Positions 15,015 to 23,078 of a stretch of DNA of 64,000 nucleotides are shown here, one piece after another. Both the position numbers and the translations under genes were made by a program. The notes below the pieces were generated by a model. The model was given only the letters and a program-made list of their open reading frames with translations, did not search any database and was not told the origin of the DNA. Source of the DNA: Kitasatospora sp. MAA19 (lineage in GTDB: Bacteria; Actinomycetota; Actinomycetes; Streptomycetales; Streptomycetaceae); NCBI RefSeq assembly GCF_029894125.1, contig NZ_JARXYZ010000032.1, positions 22,593 through 86,592 on the forward strand. The letters are read 5' to 3'. Every line of letters starts with the position of its first letter. Positions within the stretch are counted from its first letter, which is position 1.

Positions 15015-17156
15015 ATGGCCGACGACACCACGGGGACCGTGCTCGGCTTCCCCGGCCTGACCCTGCCGGGGGTGGTGGGCGAGGACGGCCTCGGCGACGG
15101 GCTGCCGACCCTGGCCCCGCTGACCACCGAATTCGCCCCGCCCGCGTCCCTGTCCGTTCCCGAGGGGCCCGCGCTCGGCGGTAATGCGGAAACCGCCGCT
15201 CACGGAATGGAGGCCGCCCCGGCCGCCGGGTCCGGCTCCTTGGCTGGGGTCGCCTCGATGTCCACCGTGATGATGGCGGGAATCACGGTCGCCGCCCTGC
15301 GCGGCGCCTATCACGCGGTCGGCTATCTGAAGGCCCGAGCGGAGCACTTCAAGGCCGTCCGGGACCAGCAGAGCGCGGCCACAGGAAAGGCCAATACCGA
15401 ACTGGAAAGGGCCCGCGCGGCCGCCCTGGCGGCGCAGCAGCGGGGCCGCATGCAGTCCGGTCCGGAATTCGGCCGGAACTCCCGGAATTCAGGTCCGAAT
15501 TACTCCCAGAATTCGGGTCGACCGAATAGCCAGGTGCCCTCGACGTTCCGCTCCACCGGGCATACGGGGCCTGGCGGCCCGCAGCCGAAGAAGCCCGACA
15601 CGGGCCGTGGAGGTAGGCAGGACGGACGTACTGGCCCGGCGGGCAGCACCGGGCCCGGGCGGGTCCAGGAGGCCCGCAGGAAGGCCCTGGAGGACTCCGG
15701 CCGCAAGGGCCGCCAAGAAGGGAATTCCGGAACCCAAAACGGCTCCCGGAACGGTCCCCTGAACGGCGGTCAGCAACGCCCGGGGCGGCAGCCGGCCGGG
15801 CCGGACACGATCCGCGGAGCGGCCCGCCAGCGGGCCGCCGACCGGGTCCTGAACGGCCCGAAGGACAAGCAGCCGGGCCCCGACCGAAAGGGGCCGGGCG
15901 ACCGGCCGGGCAAGCCCGAGCGGCAGCCGGCCGGGCCGGACACCGTGCGCGGTGCGGCACGGCGCCGGGCCGCCGACCGGATCACCACCGGCACCTGGAA
16001 GCCGACCGGCGCCCACGGCGGAGGCGGGGCCACCCCGACCACCATCCGCGGCGCGGTCCGCAAGCGCGCGGTGGACCGGATCCTGAACGGCAAGAAGCCC
16101 AAGGACACGGCGAAGGACGGCACGACGGACCTGTCGAAGCCGACGACGCCGAGCACCGAACTCGCCGTGCGGCCCGGGACGACGGGCGCCGGGAGCGGGA
16201 CGGGCACGGCGGACACCGCCTCGGCGGCGGCCAGGACCCGGTCCGGTCGCCGGTTCCGGCGGGTGTTCACCCCGGGCGGGGAGAGCGGCTCGCGGCCCTG
16301 GCGGCTGCGCAGGCCCGGCACCACCGCGCCCGGCAGCCCGGACGACCTCCGGGCACGAAAGCGCCGGGAGCAGCAGGAGCGCAAGGCCCGAAAGCGCTGG
16401 GAGCAGCAGGAACGGAAGGCGCGACAGGCCCGTGAGCGGGCGGAACGCGCGAACGCCCGCCGCTCGCAGCGGGCCGACCGCACCGGCGGCCGCGGCACCG
16501 GGCCCACGGGCCAGGCCGCCGGGGCGGGCACGGACGGCTTCGGCCCGCCGCCCGGCTGGGTCCACAGCCCGGACATCAAGGTGCGCCGCTACGACCGGCC
16601 CGACCCCGACGTGGCCGCCCCGGCCATCGGCCGGGGCCAGGCCGCGCTTCCGCGCGCCCCGTACAGCGGCCCGCACACGCGGCCCGGAACCACCCGCCCG
16701 ATCCCGATGCCTCCGGCATCACCCGCTGGAGGACGACCCGTGACCATCCCCGTGCCCAGAGCGGCACACGGAACCCAGTACGCCGACGCGGACCTGACGA
16801 TCTACGACGTCATCGACGCCGACGCCGACATGGCCGAGGAGATCCTGGCCGGCGCCGACGAGGCCCGGCTGGCGGCCGAGGGCTGCGAGCGGCTCCTCGG
16901 GCGCCTGGAGGCCCTGCACACCAAGGTCATCGACCTCAAGGTCCCCGGCGTCCTGGAGGGCATGGTCGCCTCCCTGATCGAGAAGACCGAGCACGTCAAG
17001 GCGAAGGCGGACGCCGTCGCCGAGACCATCCCGGCCGCCTCCGAGGCCATCGCCCAGGCCGGCCAGAACGCGGCCCGCCGCGACCAGCCGTTCGCCGACA
17101 CCGTGCGCGACATGGGCCACACCGCCCCCGCCGAGCGCGAGTACCACGGAAAGTAG
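15015..17156 (+). CDS. Large low-complexity transfer-operon protein with internal ~40-aa repeats
   Basis: 713 aa. One hydrophobic segment near residues 75-95 (GVASMSTVMMAGITVAALRGAYHAVGYL) is followed by a helix. Then comes a long Gly/Pro/Arg-rich disordered region with three copies of a motif reading (A/G)PDTxRGAARxRAxDRxxxG (around residues 255, 310 and 340), and a basic EAR/ER coiled stretch (RARKRREQQERKARKRWEQQERKARQARE). A helical acidic C-terminal domain of ~130 residues starts at ADLTIYDVIDADADMAEEIL. Probably a membrane-anchored scaffold of the transfer apparatus; family not recognised. The basic repeats could bind DNA. Confidence 0.65.
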   Translation: MADDTTGTVLGFPGLTLPGVVGEDGLGDGLPTLAPLTTEFAPPASLSVPEGPALGGNAETAAHGMEAAPAAGSGSLAGVASMSTVMMAGITVAALRGAYHAVGYLKARAEHFKAVRDQQSAATGKANTELERARAAALAAQQRGRMQSGPEFGRNSRNSGPNYSQNSGRPNSQVPSTFRSTGHTGPGGPQPKKPDTGRGGRQDGRTGPAGSTGPGRVQEARRKALEDSGRKGRQEGNSGTQNGSRNGPLNGGQQRPGRQPAGPDTIRGAARQRAADRVLNGPKDKQPGPDRKGPGDRPGKPERQPAGPDTVRGAARRRAADRITTGTWKPTGAHGGGGATPTTIRGAVRKRAVDRILNGKKPKDTAKDGTTDLSKPTTPSTELAVRPGTTGAGSGTGTADTASAAARTRSGRRFRRVFTPGGESGSRPWRLRRPGTTAPGSPDDLRARKRREQQERKARKRWEQQERKARQARERAERANARRSQRADRTGGRGTGPTGQAAGAGTDGFGPPPGWVHSPDIKVRRYDRPDPDVAAPAIGRGQAALPRAPYSGPHTRPGTTRPIPMPPASPAGGRPVTIPVPRAAHGTQYADADLTIYDVIDADADMAEEILAGADEARLAAEGCERLLGRLEALHTKVIDLKVPGVLEGMVASLIEKTEHVKAKADAVAETIPAASEAIAQAGQNAARRDQPFADTVRDMGHTAPAEREYHGK

Positions 17157-17167
17157 GAAGGAGACCG

Positions 17168-17695
17168 ATGTCCGACACCGACCTCGCGCCGGTCACCAGC
17201 AGCACGCCGGCCACCGTCCACGACGCCCCCGCCGACCGGCCCGGCGGCTCCCAGACCCCGGCCCGCGGCAGCGGCCTGGCGGCCTCCACCGGCCGGGCCC
17301 TGGCCGCCGCCGGCGAGATGATCCACGACGCCGTCCAGTACACCGTGGTCGTCGGCCAGCTCGCCATCGCGGCGGTGCGCCTGGCCCGCCTGTCCGACCA
17401 GGTCACCGGCACCTACAAGTACGTCGAGGGCTGCGCCAAGTCGGTGCAGCGCCTGGCCGACCAGGCCGCAGGGATGGACGTCGACCGCGACACCATCGCC
17501 GAGCACCGCGACGCCGCCATGGTCATGCTCTCCGTCCTCGCCGAGGCCGAGGCCATGGCCGCCGCCACCGCCGACCTGTCCACCGCGTTCCAGGCCACCG
17601 CCGACGCGCACGAGGCTGACTACGGCCCGGTCGACGAGGCGGCCGCCAACAAGGAGGGCCAGATGGCCGTCCGCGAGTTCTACAGCAACCGCTGA
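17168..17695 (+). CDS. Hypothetical helical protein of transfer operon
   Basis: 175 aa, ATG after AAGGAGACCG, 11 bp behind the previous gene. An Ala-rich first third leads into a helical domain (GEMIHDAVQYTVVVGQLAIAAVRLARLSDQVTGTYKYVEGCAKSVQRLADQAAGMDVDRDTI...). Heptad-like patterning resembles the helical C-terminal domain of the preceding 713-aa protein, suggesting a partner. No known motif. Confidence 0.65.
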   Translation: MSDTDLAPVTSSTPATVHDAPADRPGGSQTPARGSGLAASTGRALAAAGEMIHDAVQYTVVVGQLAIAAVRLARLSDQVTGTYKYVEGCAKSVQRLADQAAGMDVDRDTIAEHRDAAMVMLSVLAEAEAMAAATADLSTAFQATADAHEADYGPVDEAAANKEGQMAVREFYSNR

Positions 17696-17697
17696 CC

Positions 17698-17731
17698 CCG
17701 CGTCGGGGCGGCCGGTGCCGCCCCGACGCGG
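17698..17731 (+). terminator. Strong hairpin with tetraloop
   Basis: ccgcgtcggggcggc (17698-17712), loop CGGT, then a perfect 15-bp complement at 17717-17731, directly after the stop codon of the 17168 gene. Separates it from the membrane protein/translocase pair. Confidence 0.7.
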
Positions 17732-17806
17732 TACCGGCCGCCCCTTCGCAACCCCTTGAACCCCCGCCGCTTCCCCGGCGGCACCCGCGAAGGAGCACCT
17801 CCTCCG

Positions 17807-18637
17807 ATGATGTCCCTCGGCCCGCTGCGCGGGCGCATCGCCGTCGCCCGCGGCTACGTCGGCCGCACCGCAACCCTCGCCGGCACGGCGGGACTGACGG
17901 CCGGCGCGCTCACCGCCGACACCTTCCCCTTCGTCGTCACGATCACCGGCGCGGGCACCGCCACCGTGTGGGGCCTGATCTGGTCGGCCACCCTGCCCAA
18001 GGGCCGCATCCGCGACGCCGCCACCGCCCTCTACCTCGTGGCCCCCGTGAGCGCGGCCGCACTGCTCGTCACCGAGCGCCTGGTCCACGGACTGCACTGG
18101 TGGGAACTCGCGCTGGACGCCGCGTGGGCGGTGGCCGTCTGGAAGGTCCGCCCGGCCCGCATGGCCCGCGTCCTGGCCGGCCGCGAGCGCTCCCTCACCC
18201 CCGAGGCCGTCCAGCAGGTCCAGGAGCAGCAGGCCGCCGCCCTCGTCCCGGCCGGCTCGACCCACCCGATGTCGATCTGGTGGGCGCAGCGGGTCGCCGT
18301 CGAGGGCGGTGTCGCCCCCGGCACCGTGCTGACCGACGTCGAGCGCACCGGCGAGAAGGGGATGTCCGGGCTGATCCGCGCCGCCGTCCCGGGCGCGCCG
18401 GTGCCCACGATCTCCATCACCGCCCTCTCGGCGCTCCGGGACTGGGACGAGGAGGAAATCCGCGTCGAGAAGGTGGCCGGTCGCGGCGCCGGGGTGCGGC
18501 GCCTGACGGTGGGCACCGCCGACCAGGCCGTGGACCCCTACACGCACTGGATCAAGAACATCGCCCCGAAGGGCATGCCCGGCACGGTCATCACCGGCGT
18601 TCGCATCATCGACACCGACACGAAGGAACTGCACTGA
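17807..18637 (+). CDS. Membrane protein partner of the DNA translocase
   Basis: 276 aa; ATG 17807 (ATG 17810 also possible) after AAGGAG. Hydrophobic segments in the first 115 residues (TLAGTAGLTAGALTADTFPFVVTITGAGTATVWGLIW; ALYLVAPVSAAALLVTE; WWELALDAAWAVAVWKV) are followed by a soluble domain of ~150 residues ending ITGVRIIDTDTKELH. One base separates its stop from the GTG of the FtsK-like gene, so the two are translated together. It probably anchors or gates the pump, comparable to Spd/TraB-associated membrane proteins; the family is not recognised. Confidence 0.7.
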   Translation: MMSLGPLRGRIAVARGYVGRTATLAGTAGLTAGALTADTFPFVVTITGAGTATVWGLIWSATLPKGRIRDAATALYLVAPVSAAALLVTERLVHGLHWWELALDAAWAVAVWKVRPARMARVLAGRERSLTPEAVQQVQEQQAAALVPAGSTHPMSIWWAQRVAVEGGVAPGTVLTDVERTGEKGMSGLIRAAVPGAPVPTISITALSALRDWDEEEIRVEKVAGRGAGVRRLTVGTADQAVDPYTHWIKNIAPKGMPGTVITGVRIIDTDTKELH

Positions 18638-18638
18638 C

Positions 18639-20072
18639 GTGGGGCTCATCTACGAGCTGACCGTGGCGGCCCCGCCCGGCGACGTCATCGGCTACGACAT
18701 GGCCCGCCTCGCCGACGCCATGGACATCAAGGACCCCGCCCGCCTCGCCGTCGAGACCCACGGCAGCCAGGGCCTGGTCACCATCTACCCCGAAGACCCA
18801 CTCGCCGACGTCCTCCTGCCCGACCCCGAGTACCTGGTCATGGACTCCACCGGCCGGATCTGGGTCGGCCTGCACCACAACGGACGCCGCACCCGGCTGC
18901 GCCTGTACGACCCGAAGTCCGGCAGCGCGCAGCGGATGCTGCTGTTTGGGACCACCGGCGCCGGGAAGTCCACCGGCGGTCAGATCATCCTCGCCGGGAT
19001 GAAGCGCAGCGGGGTCGGCGTGTTCTACGCCGACCTCAAGGGTGGCCAGTCCGCCCCCGAGGCCCGTGGCAACTGCGACTGGTGCGTCTACACGCAGGAG
19101 GGCGCCATCGCCCAGCTGCGGACCTTCTGGAACGTCATGAAGGCCCGCGAGATCAGGTACGCGGCCGCGGGCCGGTCGAAGTTCTTGATGGACCGCCCGG
19201 ACCCGCTGATGTACATGGTCGTGGACGAGGCGAACCGGCTGCTGGAGAAGGGCGCCCCTTACCGCGACGAGGCGACGTTCTACATCAAGGACATCGGCCG
19301 CACCGGCCGCTCGCTCGGGATGGGCATCGCGCTGTTCGCCCAGGCCGGCCACCTCGAGGAGCTCGGCGGCTCCGACACCCTGCGCTCCATGCTCAAGGAG
19401 GGCGAGGTGATCCTGCTGCGCTGGACGTCGAACCTGATGCGCCAGCTCGTCAGCGACGGCCTGCTGCCCGCCGGGCAGAAGCTCGCCGCGATCCCCAAGT
19501 ACGCCGGCGCCGTCGAGCTGGTCTCCCAGTTCGACGACACCGAGGCGGACGAGGACCGGCCCGGCACCCAGGGCAGCGGCTACCACCTCTCCGGCCTGCA
19601 CCCCACCGCGAGGACGAGGTTCTTCAAGGTCGGCTCCGAGATGCCGACCGACGGCCTGGACCCCGAGATGCTCGCCCTGTACGGCGACGGCCCGCACTCC
19701 GTCCTGGAGAAGGAGTCCTGGCAGGACGCGGGCGAGGCCTACGTCGGGAAGCTGGACGGGATGGAGGCCTACCAGGCCGCGTGCCCGGAGAAGTTCGAGG
19801 AACCCGAGGACGGCGGTGGCGGCCGCGGCCGCGGCGGGAACCGGGGCGGCGGCGGACGGGGTGCGCGCAGCGCGCCGGTCCCCGTCATCCCCGCCCCCGA
19901 GCCGCGGACCGCCGGCCGCCTCAACCTCACCGACCGCGTCCTGGCCGTCCTGGAGAACAACGACGGCGAGGAACTGGACGCCCAGGAGATCCTCGCCGCC
20001 GTCAACGCCGACGGCGGCCGCAAAGTCAGCCTCGGCGGCGTCCGCAACGCTCTCACGGGCCTGCACGGCTGA
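18639..20072 (+). CDS. FtsK/SpoIIIE-type conjugative DNA translocase (TraB-like)
   Basis: 477 aa. Walker A GTTGAGKS at residues 104-111, FYADLKGGQS, Walker B MYMVVDEANR (192-200) and the sensor region LFAQAGHLEELGG place it in the FtsK/TraB motor family. A Gly/Arg-rich linker (~390-420) leads to a C-terminal winged-helix-like domain (LTDRVLAVLENNDGEELDAQEILAAVN...VSLGGVRNAL), the part that in TraB binds the 8-bp clt repeats. It lacks its own membrane segments; the co-translated 17807 protein could supply them. Streptomyces TraB pumps double-stranded DNA between mycelia; that role is inferred here. Confidence 0.87.
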   Translation: MGLIYELTVAAPPGDVIGYDMARLADAMDIKDPARLAVETHGSQGLVTIYPEDPLADVLLPDPEYLVMDSTGRIWVGLHHNGRRTRLRLYDPKSGSAQRMLLFGTTGAGKSTGGQIILAGMKRSGVGVFYADLKGGQSAPEARGNCDWCVYTQEGAIAQLRTFWNVMKAREIRYAAAGRSKFLMDRPDPLMYMVVDEANRLLEKGAPYRDEATFYIKDIGRTGRSLGMGIALFAQAGHLEELGGSDTLRSMLKEGEVILLRWTSNLMRQLVSDGLLPAGQKLAAIPKYAGAVELVSQFDDTEADEDRPGTQGSGYHLSGLHPTARTRFFKVGSEMPTDGLDPEMLALYGDGPHSVLEKESWQDAGEAYVGKLDGMEAYQAACPEKFEEPEDGGGGRGRGGNRGGGGRGARSAPVPVIPAPEPRTAGRLNLTDRVLAVLENNDGEELDAQEILAAVNADGGRKVSLGGVRNALTGLHG

Positions 20073-20091
20073 CCACGAGGACCGGCGGTGG

Positions 20092-20235
20092 TCAGTCCTC
20101 GCAGAAGTTCTCCGCGTCGCAGTCCCAGCAGAACCAGGACTCGGGAACCTCCACGACGTCGCAGCAGTCACAGCCCTCGCCATACACACGGTTGTCCGCA
20201 CCGCAGTTCCAACAGGCGTAGTGCACGTGCGCCAT
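20092..20235 (-). CDS. 47-aa double zinc-ribbon protein, antisense to operon direction
   Basis: ATG at 20235 follows GAGGGGG. The product has nine Cys in 47 residues arranged as CWNCG...GCDCCD...CWDCDAENFC, enough for two zinc sites. It is on the opposite strand to all its neighbours from 8 to 28 kb and fills the gap after the translocase gene. The Cys pattern and start signal make it a likely real small gene despite its size; function unknown. Confidence 0.6.
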   Translation of the reverse strand: MAHVHYACWNCGADNRVYGEGCDCCDVVEVPESWFCWDCDAENFCED

Positions 20236-20374
20236 CGCGCCCCCTCGTCTCCAAGCCCCGCACCAGGCAGTGCGGGGCGCAGTCCGAACCTGACGTACCA
20301 CCAGGCCTGGCCAGCAAACACCCGATCCGGCCCGCCTGTCCGCCCAACCCACCAACGACCCGCCAGGAGCAGCC

Positions 20375-20569
20375 GTGGCCGTCACCGTCTCCCTCGCCGT
20401 CCTCTTCGGCGTCATCACCGTCGTCCTCTACCGGGGCCGCGCCGTCGGCTTCTGGCCCGCCCTGGCCCTCGTGCTGTTCGGCTTCACCCTCTCCTCCACC
20501 GGCGCCGGCCCCGTCATCAATCAGCTGCTCACCAACCTGGTCACCGCGCTCAGCAACACCGCTTCCTGA
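20375..20569 (+). CDS. Small two-segment membrane protein
   Basis: 64 aa from GTG after CCAGGAG. Two hydrophobic segments (VSLAVLFGVITVVLYRG and GFWPALALVLFGFTLSSTG) with a short basic turn, then a polar tail. Typical Spd-like mini membrane protein of Streptomyces conjugative elements by size and place; no sequence family claimed. Confidence 0.65.
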   Translation: MAVTVSLAVLFGVITVVLYRGRAVGFWPALALVLFGFTLSSTGAGPVINQLLTNLVTALSNTAS

Positions 20570-20618
20570 CCCACCGCCACCCCGACCAGCCCACCGCGCC
20601 CCGGAAGGACACCCGCCC

Positions 20619-20996
20619 GTGAACACCCACCGCTCCACCGCCACCCCGCTCGGATCCCACCAGGTCGGCCCGGTCGACCAGGTCCTCGCCGAGGCGTCCC
20701 GCGACCCGCGCGTACGGCTCCGCCCGCCCACCACCGTCGAGGAGGCGCTCACCGCCCTGCGGGCCGCGATGGAACTGCGCCAGCGCAGGGCGCTGCCCGC
20801 CGCGCCCCGGCGCCCCGAGCTGCCGCCCGGCCCGCCCCGCCAGGTCGTCTTCGTCCTCGACGAGGCCGCGATCCTGATCGGCCAGCCGCGCAGCGGCAAG
20901 CAGTCCCCGGAAGCGGCCCACCTGATCCGCGAGATCCTCGCCGCCGACCGCACCAGCCGCATCAACGACGGCCGGCACCGCCTCCCCGAGCAGTAA
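20619..20996 (+). CDS. Hypothetical soluble protein of transfer operon
   Basis: 125 aa from GTG after GGAAGGAC. Helical N-terminal half (VDQVLAEASRDPRVRLRPPTTVEEALTALRAAMELRQRRALP), a Pro-rich hinge, then a segment with FVLDEAAILIGQPRSGKQSPEAA. The last has some flavour of a P-loop protein, but the pieces are out of order for a functional ATPase. Function unknown. Confidence 0.6.
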   Translation: MNTHRSTATPLGSHQVGPVDQVLAEASRDPRVRLRPPTTVEEALTALRAAMELRQRRALPAAPRRPELPPGPPRQVVFVLDEAAILIGQPRSGKQSPEAAHLIREILAADRTSRINDGRHRLPEQ

Positions 20997-21113
20997 CCGC
21001 TCCCGGCCTCTCCCAGGGCCGCCGGACCCGCCCGCCACCCGGCGCGGGCGAATCCGGCAGCCCGAGAAGGCGCCGCGGCGCCCCGCCCACCCGCTTCCCC
21101 GAAGGAGACCCCC

Positions 21114-21764
21114 GTGCCCGGCACCGACAACACCCCGAACAACGACTCGCAGGTCATCCTCCTGGAGCGCGGCTACGCGCCGACGACCATGGACGGGCAG
21201 CTCGTCGCCGTGCCGCTGAGCCCGGACTGCGGGGACGCCACGTGCGTGCCCGCGCTCGTCGACGGCCAGGCCGTCGCCGTGCCCGTCTTCGACGTGAGCG
21301 CCCACCTGAACACCATGGCCGCCCGCCTGGCCGACCACCGCCGCGCCGTCGATGCCCTCGACCCGGTCCCCGCGGCCGCACCCGCCGTCGACCCGGGCCT
21401 GTCGCTCGCGGTGCGCCAGTACGTCCTGTACGGCTCCATCGCCGCCCTCGCGGCCGGCGGCGCGGTGTGGATGCTGGGCGCGGCCGTCGCCGAGGTCGCC
21501 CCACACGCCAGCCAGCTCGGCGACCTCCTCAAGTGGGCCGCCATCTTCGTCGCCGCCGTGGTGCTCGGCGTGGCCGGCCTGCTCGGCAAGCTCCGCTCCG
21601 TCGCGGCCGGCACCGGCACCGGCACCGGGGCGAGCGCGAACGCCACCGGCGAGGGCGCCAGCGCGACCGGCACGGTGCTGGCCCTGGTTCACCGCACCCA
21701 CACCACGACCATCGGCAAGCAGTCCGCCGGCTGGCGCGGCGTCGTCAACAACCACAACGGCTGA
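21114..21764 (+). CDS. Membrane protein with two helices
   Basis: 216 aa from GTG after GAAGGAG. The N-terminal 95 residues are soluble, with a CGDATC pair. Two hydrophobic segments (YVLYGSIAALAAGGAVWMLGAAVAEVA and LLKWAAIFVAAVVLGVAGLLGKL) precede a Gly/Thr/Ala-rich tail (GTGTGTGASANATGEGASATGT). Topology puts both ends on the same side. Probably part of the transfer membrane complex; family not recognised. Confidence 0.65.
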   Translation: MPGTDNTPNNDSQVILLERGYAPTTMDGQLVAVPLSPDCGDATCVPALVDGQAVAVPVFDVSAHLNTMAARLADHRRAVDALDPVPAAAPAVDPGLSLAVRQYVLYGSIAALAAGGAVWMLGAAVAEVAPHASQLGDLLKWAAIFVAAVVLGVAGLLGKLRSVAAGTGTGTGASANATGEGASATGTVLALVHRTHTTTIGKQSAGWRGVVNNHNG

Positions 21765-21839
21765 CCAGCCGGTCCACCGGTCTCGCCCCCGGCCCGCCTC
21801 CGCCCGCCCCGCCGCCACTGGCCGGGTGGGCGGCTGCGC

Positions 21840-21891
21840 GTCCGGGGACGGGGCCGGCCGACCGGCCGACACCGAGATCCGCCTGGAGGAC
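21840..21891 (+). repeat. 52-bp leader repeat, copy 1
   Basis: Matches 22343-22394 at 51 of 52 positions and ends in the ribosome site (CTGGAGGAC) of the next gene. Contains GGCCGGCCGACCGGCC, which can fold on itself. Confidence 0.75.
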
Positions 21892-21897
21892 CAGACC

Positions 21898-22266
21898 ATG
21901 ACCGAGCCGTTCCGCATCGACCTGACCAACCCCGCCCCCACCGGCCTGGGGCCGGCGCTGCCCATCGGCACCTACGTGCTGTACCGCGACGTCGACCGCT
22001 ACCTCGCCGGGCACAGCGACCACACCCGGGCCTGCCGCGTCATCGACCACCCCGCCGACCACCTCACCGCGGGCTGCTCGTCCCTGCTGGACCTGCGCAC
22101 CCAGGAGACCATCCCCGGTGTCCCGGTCACCTATCTGCGGGTCCTGGCCCCGGCCGAGATCATGCACGACATCGACACCGCCCCGCTCACCACCCTCGAC
22201 GACGGACGGACGATGACCGCCGCCGGCGCCTGGCTCGCCGCCAACCACCCCAACCACGCGGCCTGA
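21898..22266 (+). CDS. Hypothetical protein downstream of leader repeat 1
   Basis: 122 aa, ATG 7 nt after GGAGGAC at the end of a 52-bp leader repeat. Reads as a small mixed alpha/beta protein (IGTYVLYRDVDRYLAGHSDHTRACRVIDHPADHLTAGCSSLLDLRTQETIPGVPVTYLRVL). No motif recognised. It shares its leader, but not its protein sequence, with the next gene, so the pair may be co-controlled at the RNA level. Confidence 0.65.
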   Translation: MTEPFRIDLTNPAPTGLGPALPIGTYVLYRDVDRYLAGHSDHTRACRVIDHPADHLTAGCSSLLDLRTQETIPGVPVTYLRVLAPAEIMHDIDTAPLTTLDDGRTMTAAGAWLAANHPNHAA

Positions 22267-22342
22267 CGCCCGGTCGACCAATCCGGCCCCGGCCCGCACA
22301 CCGCCCACCCCGCCGATCTCCGGCTGGGGTGGGCGGGTCTGT

Positions 22343-22394
22343 GTCCGGGGGCGGGGCCGGCCGACCGGCCGACACCGAGATCCGCCTGGAGGAC
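22343..22394 (+). repeat. 52-bp leader repeat, copy 2
   Basis: Second copy of the 21840 element, one mismatch, again ending at the ribosome site of the gene that follows. The preceding ~20 bp (GGGTGGGCGG) are also similar between copies. Confidence 0.75.
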
Positions 22395-22397
22395 GTC

Positions 22398-23015
22398 GTG
22401 AGCATCACCGTCACCGTCACCGCCGACCCGGCCAGCCCCGAGGAGATGGGCGCCGCCGCGGTCACCGCCATCACCGAGACCATCCGCGCCGCTGGCCGCC
22501 AGCCGCAGGTCGACCGCAGTGCGGGCTGGCGAATCGCCGGCACCCCCTACAGCGCCGCCCGCCTTACCGTCGGCGACCTCGCCGCCCGCCTCACCGAGGT
22601 GCCCGGACAGCTGCCGGTCGTCTTCGGCGTCCCGGACTTCGACTGCCGCGACATCGAGCCGGTGCGCTCCACCGTCTGGGACGGCGCGCTCGTTCTCAGC
22701 AGCGCCCCGGTCGAGCCCGACCCGCACGCCCTGGCCCTCGACCTCCACCTGCCCGCACCCGCTTCCGACGAAGCGCCGACCGCACAGCCCGCCGCCTCCC
22801 GCCGTACGGCCCTGACCGGCGTGCTGACGGTTGGAGACCTCACCGCGGTGCTGGCCGGCCTGCCCGACCACGCGCCGGTCATGGCCGTCGTCCACGGCTG
22901 GGCCGGCACCGCCGAGCTCGTTCTGGACAGCGCCGACGACTACGGCGAGTGCCTGCTGCTGGACACCGACTACCCCACCTTCGGACCCGACTACGTCGAG
23001 GACGCCGAGGCCTGA
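22398..23015 (+). CDS. Hypothetical protein with internal duplication
   Basis: 205 aa from GTG, ribosome site inside the second leader repeat. Two related segments, LTVGDLAARLTEVPGQLPVVFGV (residues ~53-75) and LTVGDLTAVLAGLPDHAPVMAVV (~140-162), show an internal domain duplication; each is followed by an acidic strand pair (EPVRSTVWDGALVLS / AELVLDSADDYGECLLL). Small repeated domains like this occur in many actinophage and plasmid hypotheticals. Function unknown. Confidence 0.65.
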   Translation: MSITVTVTADPASPEEMGAAAVTAITETIRAAGRQPQVDRSAGWRIAGTPYSAARLTVGDLAARLTEVPGQLPVVFGVPDFDCRDIEPVRSTVWDGALVLSSAPVEPDPHALALDLHLPAPASDEAPTAQPAASRRTALTGVLTVGDLTAVLAGLPDHAPVMAVVHGWAGTAELVLDSADDYGECLLLDTDYPTFGPDYVEDAEA

Positions 23016-23078
23016 CGGCCCGCCGCTCCACGGCCCGATCCGACATCAGCCCGGCCCCTCATCCTGAAAGGCATCACC

